From: Nitrospira sp.
GTDB lineage: Bacteria > Nitrospirota > Nitrospiria > Nitrospirales > Nitrospiraceae
Reading direction: 5' to 3'
Length of the DNA: 64,000 nt
NCBI GenBank assembly: GCA_024330965.1
Contig: JANDJL010000001.1
Coordinates: 1 to 64,000 of the forward strand
The position numbers and the translations under genes were made by a program. The notes under the pieces are model-generated. The model ran no database searches, was not told the origin of the DNA, and saw nothing but the letters and a program-made list of their open reading frames with translations. Of the stretch, positions 8,584 through 17,677 are shown piece after piece; the stretch's first letter is position 1; each line of letters starts with the position of its first letter.

Positions 8584-10038
8584 TTAGGGAACCTCGTGGA
8601 GCTTCATCAAATTTGTGCCACCCGGCTGTCCGACCTGGGTGCCGGAGAGGATGACGATCTTTTCTCCGCCTTTGACCAGTCCTTCCGATTTCAATCTCCG
8701 TTCCGCCTCTTCCACACGATCGTCTGTGTGTTCGATCTGTGAAATCAGGGAGGGACGTACGCCCCAGTAGAGCGCCATCCGCTGTCTGACGCCCTCATAG
8801 GGAGTAAAGGCGATGATCGGAGCAGTCGGCCGTTGCTTGGAAATCAATCGAGCCGTCGCGCCCCGTTCGCTGAACACCACGATGGCGTTCGCAGAAATCG
8901 CCCGCGCTGCAAAAAAGGCTGCGGTACAGATAGCATCCGGAAACGGGATGGGTTCGACATCCTGCCGCTGCGTGGGTGGTGGCGAGAGTTCAGCCTCCCG
9001 TTCTGCTGCTTGAATGATGCGGTCCATGACCTGCACTGTTTCCAGAGGATAGGCGCCAATAGCCGTCTCGGCCGACAGCATCACCGCGTCCGTGCCGTCA
9101 AAGACGGCATTCGCGACATCCGACGCCTCGGCCCTGGTCGGACGAGGAGACTGGGTCATGGATTCCAACATTTGGGTCGCCGTGATGACCAGACGGCGGC
9201 GGCGGTTGGCCTCCATGATGATCCGTTTCTGTAAAATCGGCACGGCCTCCGGTCCCATCTCGACGCCGAGGTCGCCTCGCGCGATCATGACGCCGTCCGC
9301 TTCGTCCAGCAGCGTGTCCAACGTGGCGATGGCCTCCGCCCGTTCGATCTTGGCGATGATCGGTTGATCTCCGCCACATTCAGCGATAAACCTGCGGGCG
9401 GCCCTGATATCTTCCGGACCTCGGACGAAAGACAGAGCAACGTAGTCCACGCCTCGGGCGATTCCAAACCGCAAGTCCTCTTGATCCTTATCGGTGAGTG
9501 TTGGGACGCTCACGTTGGTGCCGGGAAGGTTGATGCCCTTGTGAGACTGAATTCTGCCGCCCGTCACGACGGTACAGTCAACGTGGGAGTCGGTAACACG
9601 ATCGGCGAGCAGTTCGATGAGTCCGTCGTTGATCAGGATCCTCGCGCCTTGTTTGAGATCGCGCGTGAGGGCAGGATACAGGATCGGAATGTCCGGTGCG
9701 GACGGACGAGTGAGGGGAGGGGGAGAAATCGGCCGATCGGGTGATGATATTGAGACCGGCCATACTCTGACAGATTGGCCGGAATGGACCTCAATTCCGC
9801 CCCCAGGAACCGTTCCGATCCGTATGCGAGGTCCTTGCACATCTTGAATGATCGCGACGGCGACCTTCCTCTGTGCTGCGGCCTGCCGAATGGCGGCGAT
9901 GGCGGCGGCATGCGCCTCATGGGTGCCGTGGGAAAAATTGAGCCGCGCCGCGTCCATGCCGCTCTCGATCAGCCGATCCAACATGGTCGGCGAAGCGGTG
10001 GCCGGGCCGATGGTGCAGACGATTTTGGCTTTTCGCAT
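8584..10038 (-). CDS. pyk: Pyruvate kinase
   Basis: 484 residues. It transfers phosphate from phosphoenolpyruvate to ADP, the last step of glycolysis. The N-terminus MRKAKIVCTIGPAT and the substrate region AARLNFSHGTHEAH are diagnostic. So are the catalytic segment PIIAKIERAEA, MIARGDLGVEMG, and the ITATQMLESM block. The C-terminal domain (VVFSERGATARLISKQRP) completes the usual architecture. I set the start at ATG 10038, preceded by GGAAAGG; a frame extended by 36 codons adds unrelated residues. It is the last gene on the minus strand after the dioxygenase, separated by 104 bases. Confidence 0.96.
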   Translation of the reverse strand: MRKAKIVCTIGPATASPTMLDRLIESGMDAARLNFSHGTHEAHAAAIAAIRQAAAQRKVAVAIIQDVQGPRIRIGTVPGGGIEVHSGQSVRVWPVSISSPDRPISPPPLTRPSAPDIPILYPALTRDLKQGARILINDGLIELLADRVTDSHVDCTVVTGGRIQSHKGINLPGTNVSVPTLTDKDQEDLRFGIARGVDYVALSFVRGPEDIRAARRFIAECGGDQPIIAKIERAEAIATLDTLLDEADGVMIARGDLGVEMGPEAVPILQKRIIMEANRRRRLVITATQMLESMTQSPRPTRAEASDVANAVFDGTDAVMLSAETAIGAYPLETVQVMDRIIQAAEREAELSPPPTQRQDVEPIPFPDAICTAAFFAARAISANAIVVFSERGATARLISKQRPTAPIIAFTPYEGVRQRMALYWGVRPSLISQIEHTDDRVEEAERRLKSEGLVKGGEKIVILSGTQVGQPGGTNLMKLHEVP

Positions 10039-10142
10039 AGAGACCTTTCCGTCAGAGCCTTCCTGGCGCGATGTCTTGAAGGTCGGTTCACGCCATCTTC
10101 TCGACGTCATCCAAGCACAGCTTTCGCATGGCGGCGTCCTGT

Positions 10143-10892
10143 TCATGCAAGACGGAGCCCAAAGGTGAATGTGGCCGCATATCCGTCTTTCGTCTGCGTC
10201 GGGTTGAGTAGAAGACGGTCTCCTCCATGACGAAAGATCCAGTCTTGTTGATTGCGGGTGGCGCGAGCCCCTCGGGAGGCATAGGGCTGATGCGAGAGAA
10301 CGTGATCCGTCAATTCATCGTCGAAATAGAGTTGCGACGTAAACTCAAACCTCCGGCGTCCGATAAGAGCCGTCCGAATCTTGACGTGGATATGCACCGT
10401 TCGTCCGGGGTACCAGCCGGGGTAAATGGTAATGAACCGAGCCTTGCCGCCGGCGTCGGTCATCTGATACCCCCGGAGGAATTTTCGGCCGACCGTGTTG
10501 AACCAAGGATCTCTGACATCGGAGTAGAACCCCATGGCGTCGCAATGCCAGATATCGACGAAAGCTCCGACGAGGGGGCGACAGTCGGCGGGATGAACGG
10601 TCATCGCCCGAATCGTGAGGGTTAAAGGGATTCCCGGCGTTACCTGCCCCGTCGATGGATCGGAACGGATGTCGGAACGGTTCAACCGTTCGTCGATGAA
10701 ATAGGGCCCTTCCGTCTGCTGAGGATGAAGGAGGCAGGAAGGTTCCGCACCCTCGGCTGCCGCCCGTCGTAGAACGAGCGAGTGTTCCATCAACCACGCT
10801 GCGCCGGCGATGCCAAATCCGGCCAGGATGTCCCGGCGGGACAGGAGAAGCCTTCTGTGATCCTGCTGATGCGTCACGCCAATCACCTTCAT
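10143..10892 (-). CDS. Tat-exported intradiol ring-cleavage dioxygenase
   Basis: 249 residues. A twin-arginine signal (SRRDILAGFGIAGAAWL, about residues 18-34) indicates export in folded form. The mature part resembles protocatechuate/catechol intradiol dioxygenases: QTEGPYFIDERLNRSDIR, VDIWHCDAMGFYSD, then RGYQMTDAGGKARF and RTVHIHVKI. The Tyr of PYF, the Tyr of GYQ and two His of HIHV would be the Fe(III) ligands of this family. Its ATG overlaps the stop codon of the slp-like gene by one base (TGATG), so translation is probably coupled. The aromatic substrate is unknown, and a periplasmic location is unusual for classical catechol pathways. Confidence 0.85.
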   Translation of the reverse strand: MKVIGVTHQQDHRRLLLSRRDILAGFGIAGAAWLMEHSLVLRRAAAEGAEPSCLLHPQQTEGPYFIDERLNRSDIRSDPSTGQVTPGIPLTLTIRAMTVHPADCRPLVGAFVDIWHCDAMGFYSDVRDPWFNTVGRKFLRGYQMTDAGGKARFITIYPGWYPGRTVHIHVKIRTALIGRRRFEFTSQLYFDDELTDHVLSHQPYASRGARATRNQQDWIFRHGGDRLLLNPTQTKDGYAATFTFGLRLA

Positions 10893-11572
10893 CACCTTCG
10901 CTTGAACCTTGGTGGAATACTTGAAGGGGAAGGAGGGGGCGGACTTGGCACGGGACGGGGCTGAATAATGAGAGGGTAGGGTCTTGTCCAGAAAGGATAG
11001 GAGCCATAGGGAATACCCCAGTAACCGAAAGGGGGATAGTAGTAGGGGCCGTAAAACGCGGTGGGGGGAGTTTCTGACTCTTCTACATTGACTGTATTCC
11101 AGTCGATCAGATGTTTGATCTCCAGGACCGGGTACTCATAATCGGTTTCATCGAGCGGCCGGGTGACGGAACCCTTCACGGTGCCGATGACGGTCACCGG
11201 TGTGCCGGGAGGCACGCTGGCAGGATCTAGAAATTCTTCACGGATGGCGATGAAACGCCCTTCGGAGCGGAGGCGATCTTTGGTCGAAATCCTCCCATCT
11301 TTTCTCGGCAAGTGCAGAATTTCGATCTCCGTCTGCTGCGACGTTCGTTTGGCCGCTAAGACGATGCCGCCTAGACTGACAGTTCGTCCAAGATAGGAAT
11401 CGGTGTCAGCCCTGAGGTCGGCGAACGTTACGCCGGTGTCGATCGCCTTCTGTAAATCCAGTGGGATATCGAGGGGGCCTGTCTCGCGCTGAACCTGGTG
11501 CAGCGATTCCGCGCAAGCAGATAGGGTGAGAAGTCCACCGAAAAGGGCGACGATGGCAACTGCGCGAGCCAT
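10892..11572 (-). CDS. Slp-family outer membrane lipoprotein
   Basis: 226 residues. The signal peptide ends in a lipobox (LLTLSAC, Cys about 20), so the protein should be lipidated and anchored at the outer membrane. The central region (FADLRADTDSYLGRTVSLGG, TEIEILHLP, RFIAIREEFLDPA, TPVTVIGTVKG, YPVLEIKHL) matches the Slp family of starvation-inducible lipoproteins. The tail after about residue 165 is rich in Tyr, Pro and Gly and probably disordered. The gene lies 15 bases downstream of the porin gene and overlaps the dioxygenase gene, so the three form one operon. The function of Slp proteins is poorly defined. Confidence 0.85.
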   Translation of the reverse strand: MARAVAIVALFGGLLTLSACAESLHQVQRETGPLDIPLDLQKAIDTGVTFADLRADTDSYLGRTVSLGGIVLAAKRTSQQTEIEILHLPRKDGRISTKDRLRSEGRFIAIREEFLDPASVPPGTPVTVIGTVKGSVTRPLDETDYEYPVLEIKHLIDWNTVNVEESETPPTAFYGPYYYPPFGYWGIPYGSYPFWTRPYPLIIQPRPVPSPPPPSPSSIPPRFKRR

Positions 11573-11587
11573 GGAGTTGCTCCGTTT

Positions 11588-12211
11588 TTAGAAATGGAGC
11601 GAGACACCGAACAACGCGTGCTGCGCCCGATAGCCGCTTTCAAACCCTCCGGCTTGGCCGAAAGCCTCGTCAAAGGACAAGGTCGCGCTCGTATATTTGT
11701 ACTCGCCGAAGACCGCGACACGGGAGGTCACGAAGGCACGCATGCCGGCGAACACGTTGAATCCTCCGGCCACGTCGGAATCTCGCTGCACACCGCCGGA
11801 ATCGCGCAGGTGAGCGATGACGGGGCCGCCGCCGATTCCGACATAGGGTTGAAACGTTCGGCCTGGATATCGCGCGACAAGATTGACGGTGACCGTCATC
11901 ACGCGGAAATGGATTCCCGGCGCATCCACCACTCCTTTGACGTGAGGAGTGGAATGGAGAAATTCTCCCTCGATGCCGAACCACCCGTGTCTAAAAAAAT
12001 GCCCGATCCTTCCTCCGAGCGCAACGGAGTTCTGAAGATCCAGATCTTGAAAAAGCAAACCTCCGGTTCCTTCCACGTCCGTGAGACGGTCGGCAAAGTT
12101 GATGCCGGCGACTCCCGCCACGTAGGATTCCGCCAGCGCGGAGGTCGGCAGGAAACAGAGTCCTATTCCCACGCCGAAAAAGAAAATGCCTCCGATGATG
12201 AAGGATTTCAT
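11588..12211 (-). CDS. Outer membrane beta-barrel protein (OmpA/opacity-like fold)
   Basis: 207 residues with an N-terminal signal peptide (hydrophobic GIFFFGVGIGLCFLPTSALA). The rest shows alternating beta strands typical of an eight-stranded barrel (YVAGVAGINFADRL, SVALGGRIGHFF, FGIEGEFLHS, FQPYVGIGGGPVIA, VFAGMRAFVTSRVAVFGEYK) and ends in aromatic ALFGVSLHF, a usual outer-membrane insertion signal. It is the first gene of the operon with the Slp lipoprotein and dioxygenase. The exact role, whether porin or structural, is not evident. Confidence 0.8.
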   Translation of the reverse strand: MKSFIIGGIFFFGVGIGLCFLPTSALAESYVAGVAGINFADRLTDVEGTGGLLFQDLDLQNSVALGGRIGHFFRHGWFGIEGEFLHSTPHVKGVVDAPGIHFRVMTVTVNLVARYPGRTFQPYVGIGGGPVIAHLRDSGGVQRDSDVAGGFNVFAGMRAFVTSRVAVFGEYKYTSATLSFDEAFGQAGGFESGYRAQHALFGVSLHF

Positions 12212-12516
12212 GGTCTGAGCATCTTGCTCTTGTGTGAAGCAGGCGGTGATGTCTCATGATACCAAGAGGAGGGGGAAGAGAACAGCTAGCCGGGTACGGC
12301 AAGCAGCAACTCGCCCGTCGTCCAGACGTCCAGGACCCTCTCACGTGAGCAAGGCGGTTTTCGACTCGGGGGAGGAGACGGGCGACGTGTCGATGAATTC
12401 TCCGTCAACACCGTGTCTTCCATGACATGAATGGAACGGCAGCAGAAAGTTTCTTTTGTCTCTCCTTGAGTTGCCGTCTTTCACCAAGTACACTTTTGAC
12501 GACATTGTGAAACGCC
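12212..12516. other. Divergent intergenic region
   Basis: About 305 bases between the minus-strand porin and the plus-strand cytochrome gene. It should hold both promoters. I did not see strong promoter hexamers, an RNA or a gene in it. Confidence 0.4.
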
Positions 12517-13080
12517 ATGAACGGCAAGCCTTTCAATCCGGCCGATCCGCCCTCGCAAGAATCCCGCTCTTCTTCATCTTCAACCAGAAAGGAACGGGTG
12601 GTGAGCCTGGTCGTCATCGGTCTCGTGCTGTCCTCCGCGCTCTGGGCTCTTCGAACGGAGGACCGCCCGCCGCGTGCTTCGCCGTCGAGCGCCGGACCTT
12701 CCAGCTCGACCGTCGTTTTGCCGGAAGAAAAGGTTCCTTTAGTGACGGGAGATGAAGCGATTCATGAAATTTTTGTCCGAGCCGGCTGCGTTGTGTGTCA
12801 TGAAATACCCGGAATCCCGGAGGCGAACGGTCGGGTGGGACCTCCCTTGGTGTTGGGGAGCACGGGGAAACAGCGGCTCGGCGATCCGGCTTATCGTGGA
12901 AAAGCCAAGACCGTTCACGAATATGTAATTGAATCGGTGCTGGAGCCTGATCGGTTTGTGGTACCCGGGTATCCAAGCAGAACGATGCCGGCCTGGTACG
13001 GATCAAAACTCAGCGCGCTGGCATTGGAAAAAATCGCCAGGTATTTGGAGCAGCAAACGGGGGATGAAGGCGGAGGATGA
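12517..13080 (+). CDS. Membrane-anchored monohaem cytochrome c
   Basis: 187 residues. A short cytoplasmic Ser/Arg-rich stretch is followed by one transmembrane helix (VVSLVVIGLVLSSALWAL, about 29-46) and a low-complexity linker. The periplasmic domain has a single haem site CVVCH (about 92-96) and a likely distal Met in the RTMPAWYG segment (about 154). This is the arrangement of small class I electron carriers. It has no oxidase or reductase genes beside it, so its partner is unknown. It is convergent with pilU. Confidence 0.85.
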   Translation: MNGKPFNPADPPSQESRSSSSSTRKERVVSLVVIGLVLSSALWALRTEDRPPRASPSSAGPSSSTVVLPEEKVPLVTGDEAIHEIFVRAGCVVCHEIPGIPEANGRVGPPLVLGSTGKQRLGDPAYRGKAKTVHEYVIESVLEPDRFVVPGYPSRTMPAWYGSKLSALALEKIARYLEQQTGDEGGG

Positions 13081-13127
13081 AGGAAAGACCGCTCGGCTGC
13101 CGTATCGGGGCTCCCCGCTTGTCGCGC

Positions 13128-14315
13128 TCAACGTTTCCGCAAGGGGGCGATCTTGTCGGTTCGACCTCCTTGAATCCTGAAAGCGTCGCCCGTTCTTCCG
13201 CCGGTTTGCCTGTCCAGCAAGGCGTTGACGGCGTCGTCTCCCTTCAATCCTTCCAGTTTGATCTTCAGCCGGAGGTTGTTGGCGCTGTCGGCGTTGATCA
13301 AGGCCTGTTCCAGGCTGATGCGGCCGTCCTTGTATAGTTGGAACAACACGCGGTCGAAGGTCTGGCATCCTTCTTCGTGTCCCTGTTCCATCGCCTCTTT
13401 CAGCGTGTCGACTTCGCCTTTTTTGATCAGATCCTTGATGCGCGGCGTGTCCAACATGATTTCCAACGCCGGCACTCGGCGCCCGTTAAGCGACGGAATC
13501 AACCGTTGGGAAATGATGGCGCGGAGGTTGAGGGACAATTGCAAGTAAATCTGAGCGTGCCGTTCCTGCGGGAAAAAATTCATGATGCGCTCGATCGCCT
13601 GATTTGCGTTGTTGGAGTGCAGGGTGGCCAGACACAGGTGACCGGTTTCGGCGAAGGTAATGGCCGATTCCATGGTTTCCGTATCGCGCACCTCGCCGAT
13701 CAGAATGACGTCGGGAGCTTGGCGCAAGGCGTTCTTCAGCGCGTTTTGGAAGTTCAGCGTATCGAAGCCCACTTCTCGTTGCGTGACGATCGATTTTTTG
13801 TGTTGATGCACAAATTCGATCGGGTCCTCGACGGTCACGATGTGACCGGCCTGGACCGTGTTGCGATGGTCGATCATGGCGGCCAGCGTCGTGGATTTCC
13901 CGGATCCAGTGGCTCCGACGACGAGCACCAGTCCGCGTTTGGTCATAGCGATGTCTTTAATGATCGGCGGGAGTTGCAACTCTTCGACCGTTTGAATTTC
14001 AGCCTTGATGTGGCGGAACACGATGCCCACGTTCCCTCTTTGACGAAAGACATTGACGCGGAACCGGCCGAGCTCTTTGTAGTAGAGTGCCAGATTCATC
14101 TCCATTTTTTCTTCGAACTCGCTGCGCTGTTGACCGCGCATCAACGCCAACGCCAACGCTTCCAATTGGTCGTTGGTGAGCGGCGGTGCGTCGGCCGGTT
14201 GCGTTGAGCCGTGCACGCGATAAATCGGCGGCGCATCCACGGTCAAATACAGGTCGGAGGCTTCATGGTCCACCATGACCTTGAGCAGGCTGCGAACGTC
14301 CATAGGCGCGGTCAT
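13128..14315 (-). CDS. pilU: Type IV pilus ATPase PilU (PilT-like)
   Basis: 395 residues. It is a secretion ATPase with Walker A GATGSGKST (about 131-139), Asp box VTVEDPIEF, Walker B DVILIGEVRD and the His box ATLHSNNANQAIERI. The second position in the tandem with pilT and the longer C-terminal tail fit PilU, the accessory retraction ATPase at the inner-membrane base of the pilus. Two starts are possible: ATG 14315, close behind AGAAAGG, or an ATG four codons later with better spacing. It follows pilT by 18 bases. Confidence 0.9.
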   Translation of the reverse strand: MTAPMDVRSLLKVMVDHEASDLYLTVDAPPIYRVHGSTQPADAPPLTNDQLEALALALMRGQQRSEFEEKMEMNLALYYKELGRFRVNVFRQRGNVGIVFRHIKAEIQTVEELQLPPIIKDIAMTKRGLVLVVGATGSGKSTTLAAMIDHRNTVQAGHIVTVEDPIEFVHQHKKSIVTQREVGFDTLNFQNALKNALRQAPDVILIGEVRDTETMESAITFAETGHLCLATLHSNNANQAIERIMNFFPQERHAQIYLQLSLNLRAIISQRLIPSLNGRRVPALEIMLDTPRIKDLIKKGEVDTLKEAMEQGHEEGCQTFDRVLFQLYKDGRISLEQALINADSANNLRLKIKLEGLKGDDAVNALLDRQTGGRTGDAFRIQGGRTDKIAPLRKR

Positions 14316-14333
14316 CCTTTCTCGGGTCGGCCC

Positions 14334-15392
14334 TTAGGCGGCTCCGCTCATGGGCGCGCCGAAGAGATTGGGCGTCATGCTGCGGGATTGCGCTTCCGCT
14401 TTCGTCACGATGCCGCGCATCGCGAGGTCGATCAACGCCATGTCCATCGTTTGCATGCCGTCTTTTTGGCTGGCCTGCATGATGCCGGGAATTTGATGGA
14501 GCTTGGCCTCGCGGATGAGATTGCGCACGGCCGTGGTCGCCACCATGATTTCGAGCGCGGCGACTCGTCCGCCGGTTTTTTTCTTGAGCAGGGTTTGCGT
14601 GATGACGGCTTCCAAGGCCTCGGACAGTTGCGCTCGGATTTGCGCCTGTTGGGCCGGCGGAAATGCGTCGATGATGCGGTCGATGGTTTTGGGGGCGCTG
14701 GATGTGTGCAGCGTCCCGAAAACCAGGTGACCGGTTTCCGCGGCGGTCAAAGCCAGTTGAATCGTTTCGAGATCCCGCATTTCGCCGACGAGGATGATGT
14801 CCGGATCTTCACGCAGCGCCGAGCGAAGTGCATTGGCAAAGGACAAGGTATGCACGCCGAGCTCGCGCTGATTGACGAGGCATTTTTTGGATTTGTGCAC
14901 GAACTCGATCGGATCTTCGATCGTGATGATATGACCTTCGAACGTCGTGTTCAGATAATCGACCATCGCCGCGAGCGTGGTGGATTTTCCCGATCCGGTG
15001 GGGCCGGTGACCAGGATCAATCCCTTTTCTTTGTCGCACAATTGTCGAATGACCGGCGGCATACCGAGCTTGTCCAGCGGGACGATGGTGGTGGGAATGT
15101 TTCGGAACACCGCGCCAAGTCCCCGTTGCTGCACGAAGACGTTCACGCGGAACCGTGCGATGTCGCCCAACTCGAAAGAGAAATCGCATTCGCGATGCTC
15201 TTCAAAGTGCTTTCTCTGCACGTCGTTCATCATGTCGTAGATCAGCGCATGGGTTTCTTCCGGCGTCAGGGCTGGATGGTCGAGTTTCTTCATGTCGCCG
15301 TGGATACGGACGATCGGTGGCTCCCCGGCGCTGATGTGGCAATCCGAGGCCCCTTCTTTGACGGCGAACGTCAGCAATTTGGAAATATCCAT
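14334..15392 (-). CDS. pilT: Type IV pilus retraction ATPase PilT
   Basis: 352 residues, the usual PilT length. It depolymerises pili for twitching motility. Motifs are Walker A GPTGSGKST, Asp box ITIEDPIEFVHKSKKC, Walker B DIILVGEMRDLETI and His box FGTLHTSSAPKTIDRIIDAF. The C-terminus near VAALEIMVATTAVRNLIRE is the PilT-specific region. I chose ATG 15392 (MDISKLLTFAV), preceded by GGGGGA; a longer frame of 63 extra codons has no homology. It lies upstream of pilU in one operon, downstream of bioF on the same strand. Confidence 0.94.
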   Translation of the reverse strand: MDISKLLTFAVKEGASDCHISAGEPPIVRIHGDMKKLDHPALTPEETHALIYDMMNDVQRKHFEEHRECDFSFELGDIARFRVNVFVQQRGLGAVFRNIPTTIVPLDKLGMPPVIRQLCDKEKGLILVTGPTGSGKSTTLAAMVDYLNTTFEGHIITIEDPIEFVHKSKKCLVNQRELGVHTLSFANALRSALREDPDIILVGEMRDLETIQLALTAAETGHLVFGTLHTSSAPKTIDRIIDAFPPAQQAQIRAQLSEALEAVITQTLLKKKTGGRVAALEIMVATTAVRNLIREAKLHQIPGIMQASQKDGMQTMDMALIDLAMRGIVTKAEAQSRSMTPNLFGAPMSGAA

Positions 15393-15473
15393 TGCTCCCC
15401 CACAGTAGGCCGGTGATGACGGTGCGAAGTATGAGAAGGCTGATACGGAGGGATGATGCCATAGGGACGGGGA

Positions 15474-15503
15474 AAAGCAAGAAAACCCCCGAAACACGTC
15501 GGG
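15474..15503 (-). terminator. Weak hairpin with T-rich tail after bioF
   Basis: On the minus strand a CCCGA/TCGGG stem with a six-base loop is followed by GGGTTTTC and then TTGCTTTT. The stem is short, so termination between bioF and pilT is only possible. Confidence 0.3.
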
Positions 15504-15525
15504 ACAACCGACACGGATGAGCGGA

Positions 15526-16701
15526 TTAAATGAGACGCAGGGCGCGACCGGCCGATTCGAAGGCCTGCAAGGCTTCGTCAAGGTGATCGGCCGTGTGTTG
15601 AGAAGTCACGGTCACTCGGATGCGGCTCGTGTCGTGCGGAACGGTGGGGGGTCTCACCGCTGGCGCATAGACGCCGTGTGCCAGCAATTGTTCGGAAAAT
15701 GTGAAAGCGGTCGTGGCGTCACCGATCAAGATAGGCAAAATGGGGCTTACGGTCTCCGTCAAGCGAAAACCAAGACGACGTAATCCGTGAAACATCCGTA
15801 CTTGGTTCTCCCACAATCTGGTCCGCCGCTCGGGTTCTTGCTGAATGATGGTCAAGGCGGCATGCGCAGCCGCCGCCGTGGCGGGAGGAGGAGCGGTCGT
15901 GAACATGAACGGGCGGACTGTATTGAGCAAATAGCGGGTGATCTCCTCGGAGCCGACCACGTATGCGCCGCTGCTGCCTAATGCTTTGCCCAATGTGCCC
16001 ATATGAAAGGGGATTTCGTCTTCTACTCCCAAGGCTTCAAGCGTTCCTCTCCCCGTGGCGCCCATGATGCCGGTCCCGTGCGCGTCATCGACATACAGGG
16101 CGGCGTCATAACGCCGGGCGAGAGACGCCAATTCCGTAAGGGGCGCAAGATCGCCATCCATGCTGAATAATCCGTCGGTGACGATCAGGGTTCGGCGGTT
16201 TGATTGCCTCCGCTTCAGCAATGACTCGAGATGATCGACGTCACGATGCCGAAAGACCCGGAAATCGGCTCCACTCAATCGACAGCCGTCGATGAGGCTT
16301 GCGTGACACAGTCGATCCGCCAGGATCAGGCCGTTGCGTCCGATCAAGGCGGGAATAACGCCCAGATTTGCAAGGTACCCTGAGCCAAACAAGAGCGCGG
16401 CTTCCGTTCCTTTGAATGAGGCCAAGGCCGATTCCAACTCGGAGTGAGGGGGAAGTGTCCCACAGATCAGCCGAGAGGCACCGGCGCCGCTTCCGTATTG
16501 TTCTGTCGCTTGCACGGCGGCTCGGATGACCGAGGGGTGGGAGGCTAACCCCAGATAGTCATTGGAAGACAAGAGAATGACCGGCCGTCCCTTGTATGAC
16601 ACGACCGGCTTCGTGCCGGATTCGAGCACCGTGAGCCGACGGCTCAGTCCTTCATCGGCGAAGTGTTTGAGTTTTGCTTGGAGGAAATTTTGCAGTGTCA
16701 T
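15526..16701 (-). CDS. bioF: 8-amino-7-oxononanoate synthase (biotin synthesis)
   Basis: 391 residues, alpha-oxoamine synthase family. BioF condenses pimeloyl-ACP (or -CoA) with L-alanine using PLP. Diagnostic segments are SSNDYLGLASHP, YGSGAGASRLICGT, LFGSGYLANLG, the VDDAHGTGIMG motif and the PLP lysine in HMGTLGKALGSSGA. Related 2-amino-3-ketobutyrate ligase cannot be fully excluded, but the length and the RPPTVPHDTSRIRVT substrate-loop segment favour BioF. Start ATG 16701 follows AGCAGGG. No other bio genes are in the window. Confidence 0.88.
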   Translation of the reverse strand: MTLQNFLQAKLKHFADEGLSRRLTVLESGTKPVVSYKGRPVILLSSNDYLGLASHPSVIRAAVQATEQYGSGAGASRLICGTLPPHSELESALASFKGTEAALLFGSGYLANLGVIPALIGRNGLILADRLCHASLIDGCRLSGADFRVFRHRDVDHLESLLKRRQSNRRTLIVTDGLFSMDGDLAPLTELASLARRYDAALYVDDAHGTGIMGATGRGTLEALGVEDEIPFHMGTLGKALGSSGAYVVGSEEITRYLLNTVRPFMFTTAPPPATAAAAHAALTIIQQEPERRTRLWENQVRMFHGLRRLGFRLTETVSPILPILIGDATTAFTFSEQLLAHGVYAPAVRPPTVPHDTSRIRVTVTSQHTADHLDEALQAFESAGRALRLI

Positions 16702-16853
16702 CCCTGCTCTTGATTTGTGGTCTCCTCGGGGCCTGCTTAGAGATGGGTTGCATTGACAAGGTGAATCACCCCTTAGTATAAAGCTCACGGTTCCTTCAAA
16801 GAAACGGTGTTTCGTGCTGTACCAGATCTAACATTGCAAGGACTCACATAACC

Positions 16854-17606
16854 ATGGCGTATCGGATCAAAGTCCCTCCACGAGAGCTCCCCACCGACGA
16901 AGCCCACTTAGTCGGGTCGTTGGAACAGTGGCTCATGGACATGAAAAAGTATCGGTGGTCGCTTGTGGCAGGGGTCGTGGTGTTGGTGGTGGCAGGAAGT
17001 GTCGTTGCGGCGGTCTTGTGGCAGAATGCGGAATCCGCCCGCAAGGCGCAAGACCTGGAACGGGAAGCGACGCTTCATTATTTGATGCGTCCGCTGAATG
17101 ATCCAAAAAAAGTCGAATCAAATATGCAGGAAGCGATCGCTTTGTATAAGAAAATTACCGTTGAGTATCCGAATACGCCGTCGGCCCCTCTGGCGATGTT
17201 CGGTCTGGGCAATGCCCTGCTCGAAACCAATCAGCTTGATGCCGCAATCGACGCCTATACGCGATTGATTTCCACCTACGGCTCGAATAAACCGCTGGTG
17301 GATCTTGCACGTCAAAAACTCGCCTATGCCTATCTCATGAAGGGAGATGTCGCGCAAGCGGCGCAGTCCTATTCAGCGGTTCTCAATAACCCCGAAGCGT
17401 TGAACCGTGATCAGGCGATGTTCGAGTTGGCTCGGCTGGATGAGAGCCAATCGCGGTTTGATGAAGCGTTGAAACGGTACCAGGAACTCATCAAATCCTA
17501 TCCCAACTCTCCGTTTGCCAATGAAGCCGTGCTTCGGGAAAAAATTCTCGATGCGAGAAAATCCCACGAAGCCGCCGCTGCTTCTTCGTCCGATCAAAAA
17601 CCCTAG
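16854..17606 (+). CDS. Membrane-anchored TPR protein (YfgM/Tol-Pal YbgF-like)
   Basis: 250 residues. A cytoplasmic N-terminus (EQWLMDMKKYRW) leads into one transmembrane helix (SLVAGVVVLVVAGSVVAAVLW, about 36-56). Tetratricopeptide repeats then cover about 80-235, with typical phrases YKKITVEYPNTPSAPLAMFG and YQELIKSYPNSPFANEAVL. This matches YfgM-type ancillary SecYEG/periplasmic chaperone proteins or similar TPR anchors. It is divergent from bioF and convergent with the lytic transglycosylase. Confidence 0.78.
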   Translation: MAYRIKVPPRELPTDEAHLVGSLEQWLMDMKKYRWSLVAGVVVLVVAGSVVAAVLWQNAESARKAQDLEREATLHYLMRPLNDPKKVESNMQEAIALYKKITVEYPNTPSAPLAMFGLGNALLETNQLDAAIDAYTRLISTYGSNKPLVDLARQKLAYAYLMKGDVAQAAQSYSAVLNNPEALNRDQAMFELARLDESQSRFDEALKRYQELIKSYPNSPFANEAVLREKILDARKSHEAAAASSSDQKP

Positions 17607-17677
17607 CCCTTGCACCGAGCGCACGTGTGCTCTCATCGTCAACATGCACGATGTTGTCGCGGAGACGGACAGGGGAT

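Noticed and set aside
14211..15416. 401-codon plus-strand open frame opposite pilT and pilU
   Set aside because: It is a shadow of two clearly recognised genes and has no motifs of its own.
17617..17640. Palindrome GAGCGCAC/GTGTGCTC between convergent genes as a terminator
   Set aside because: No T-tract follows on either strand and the stem contains a mismatch.
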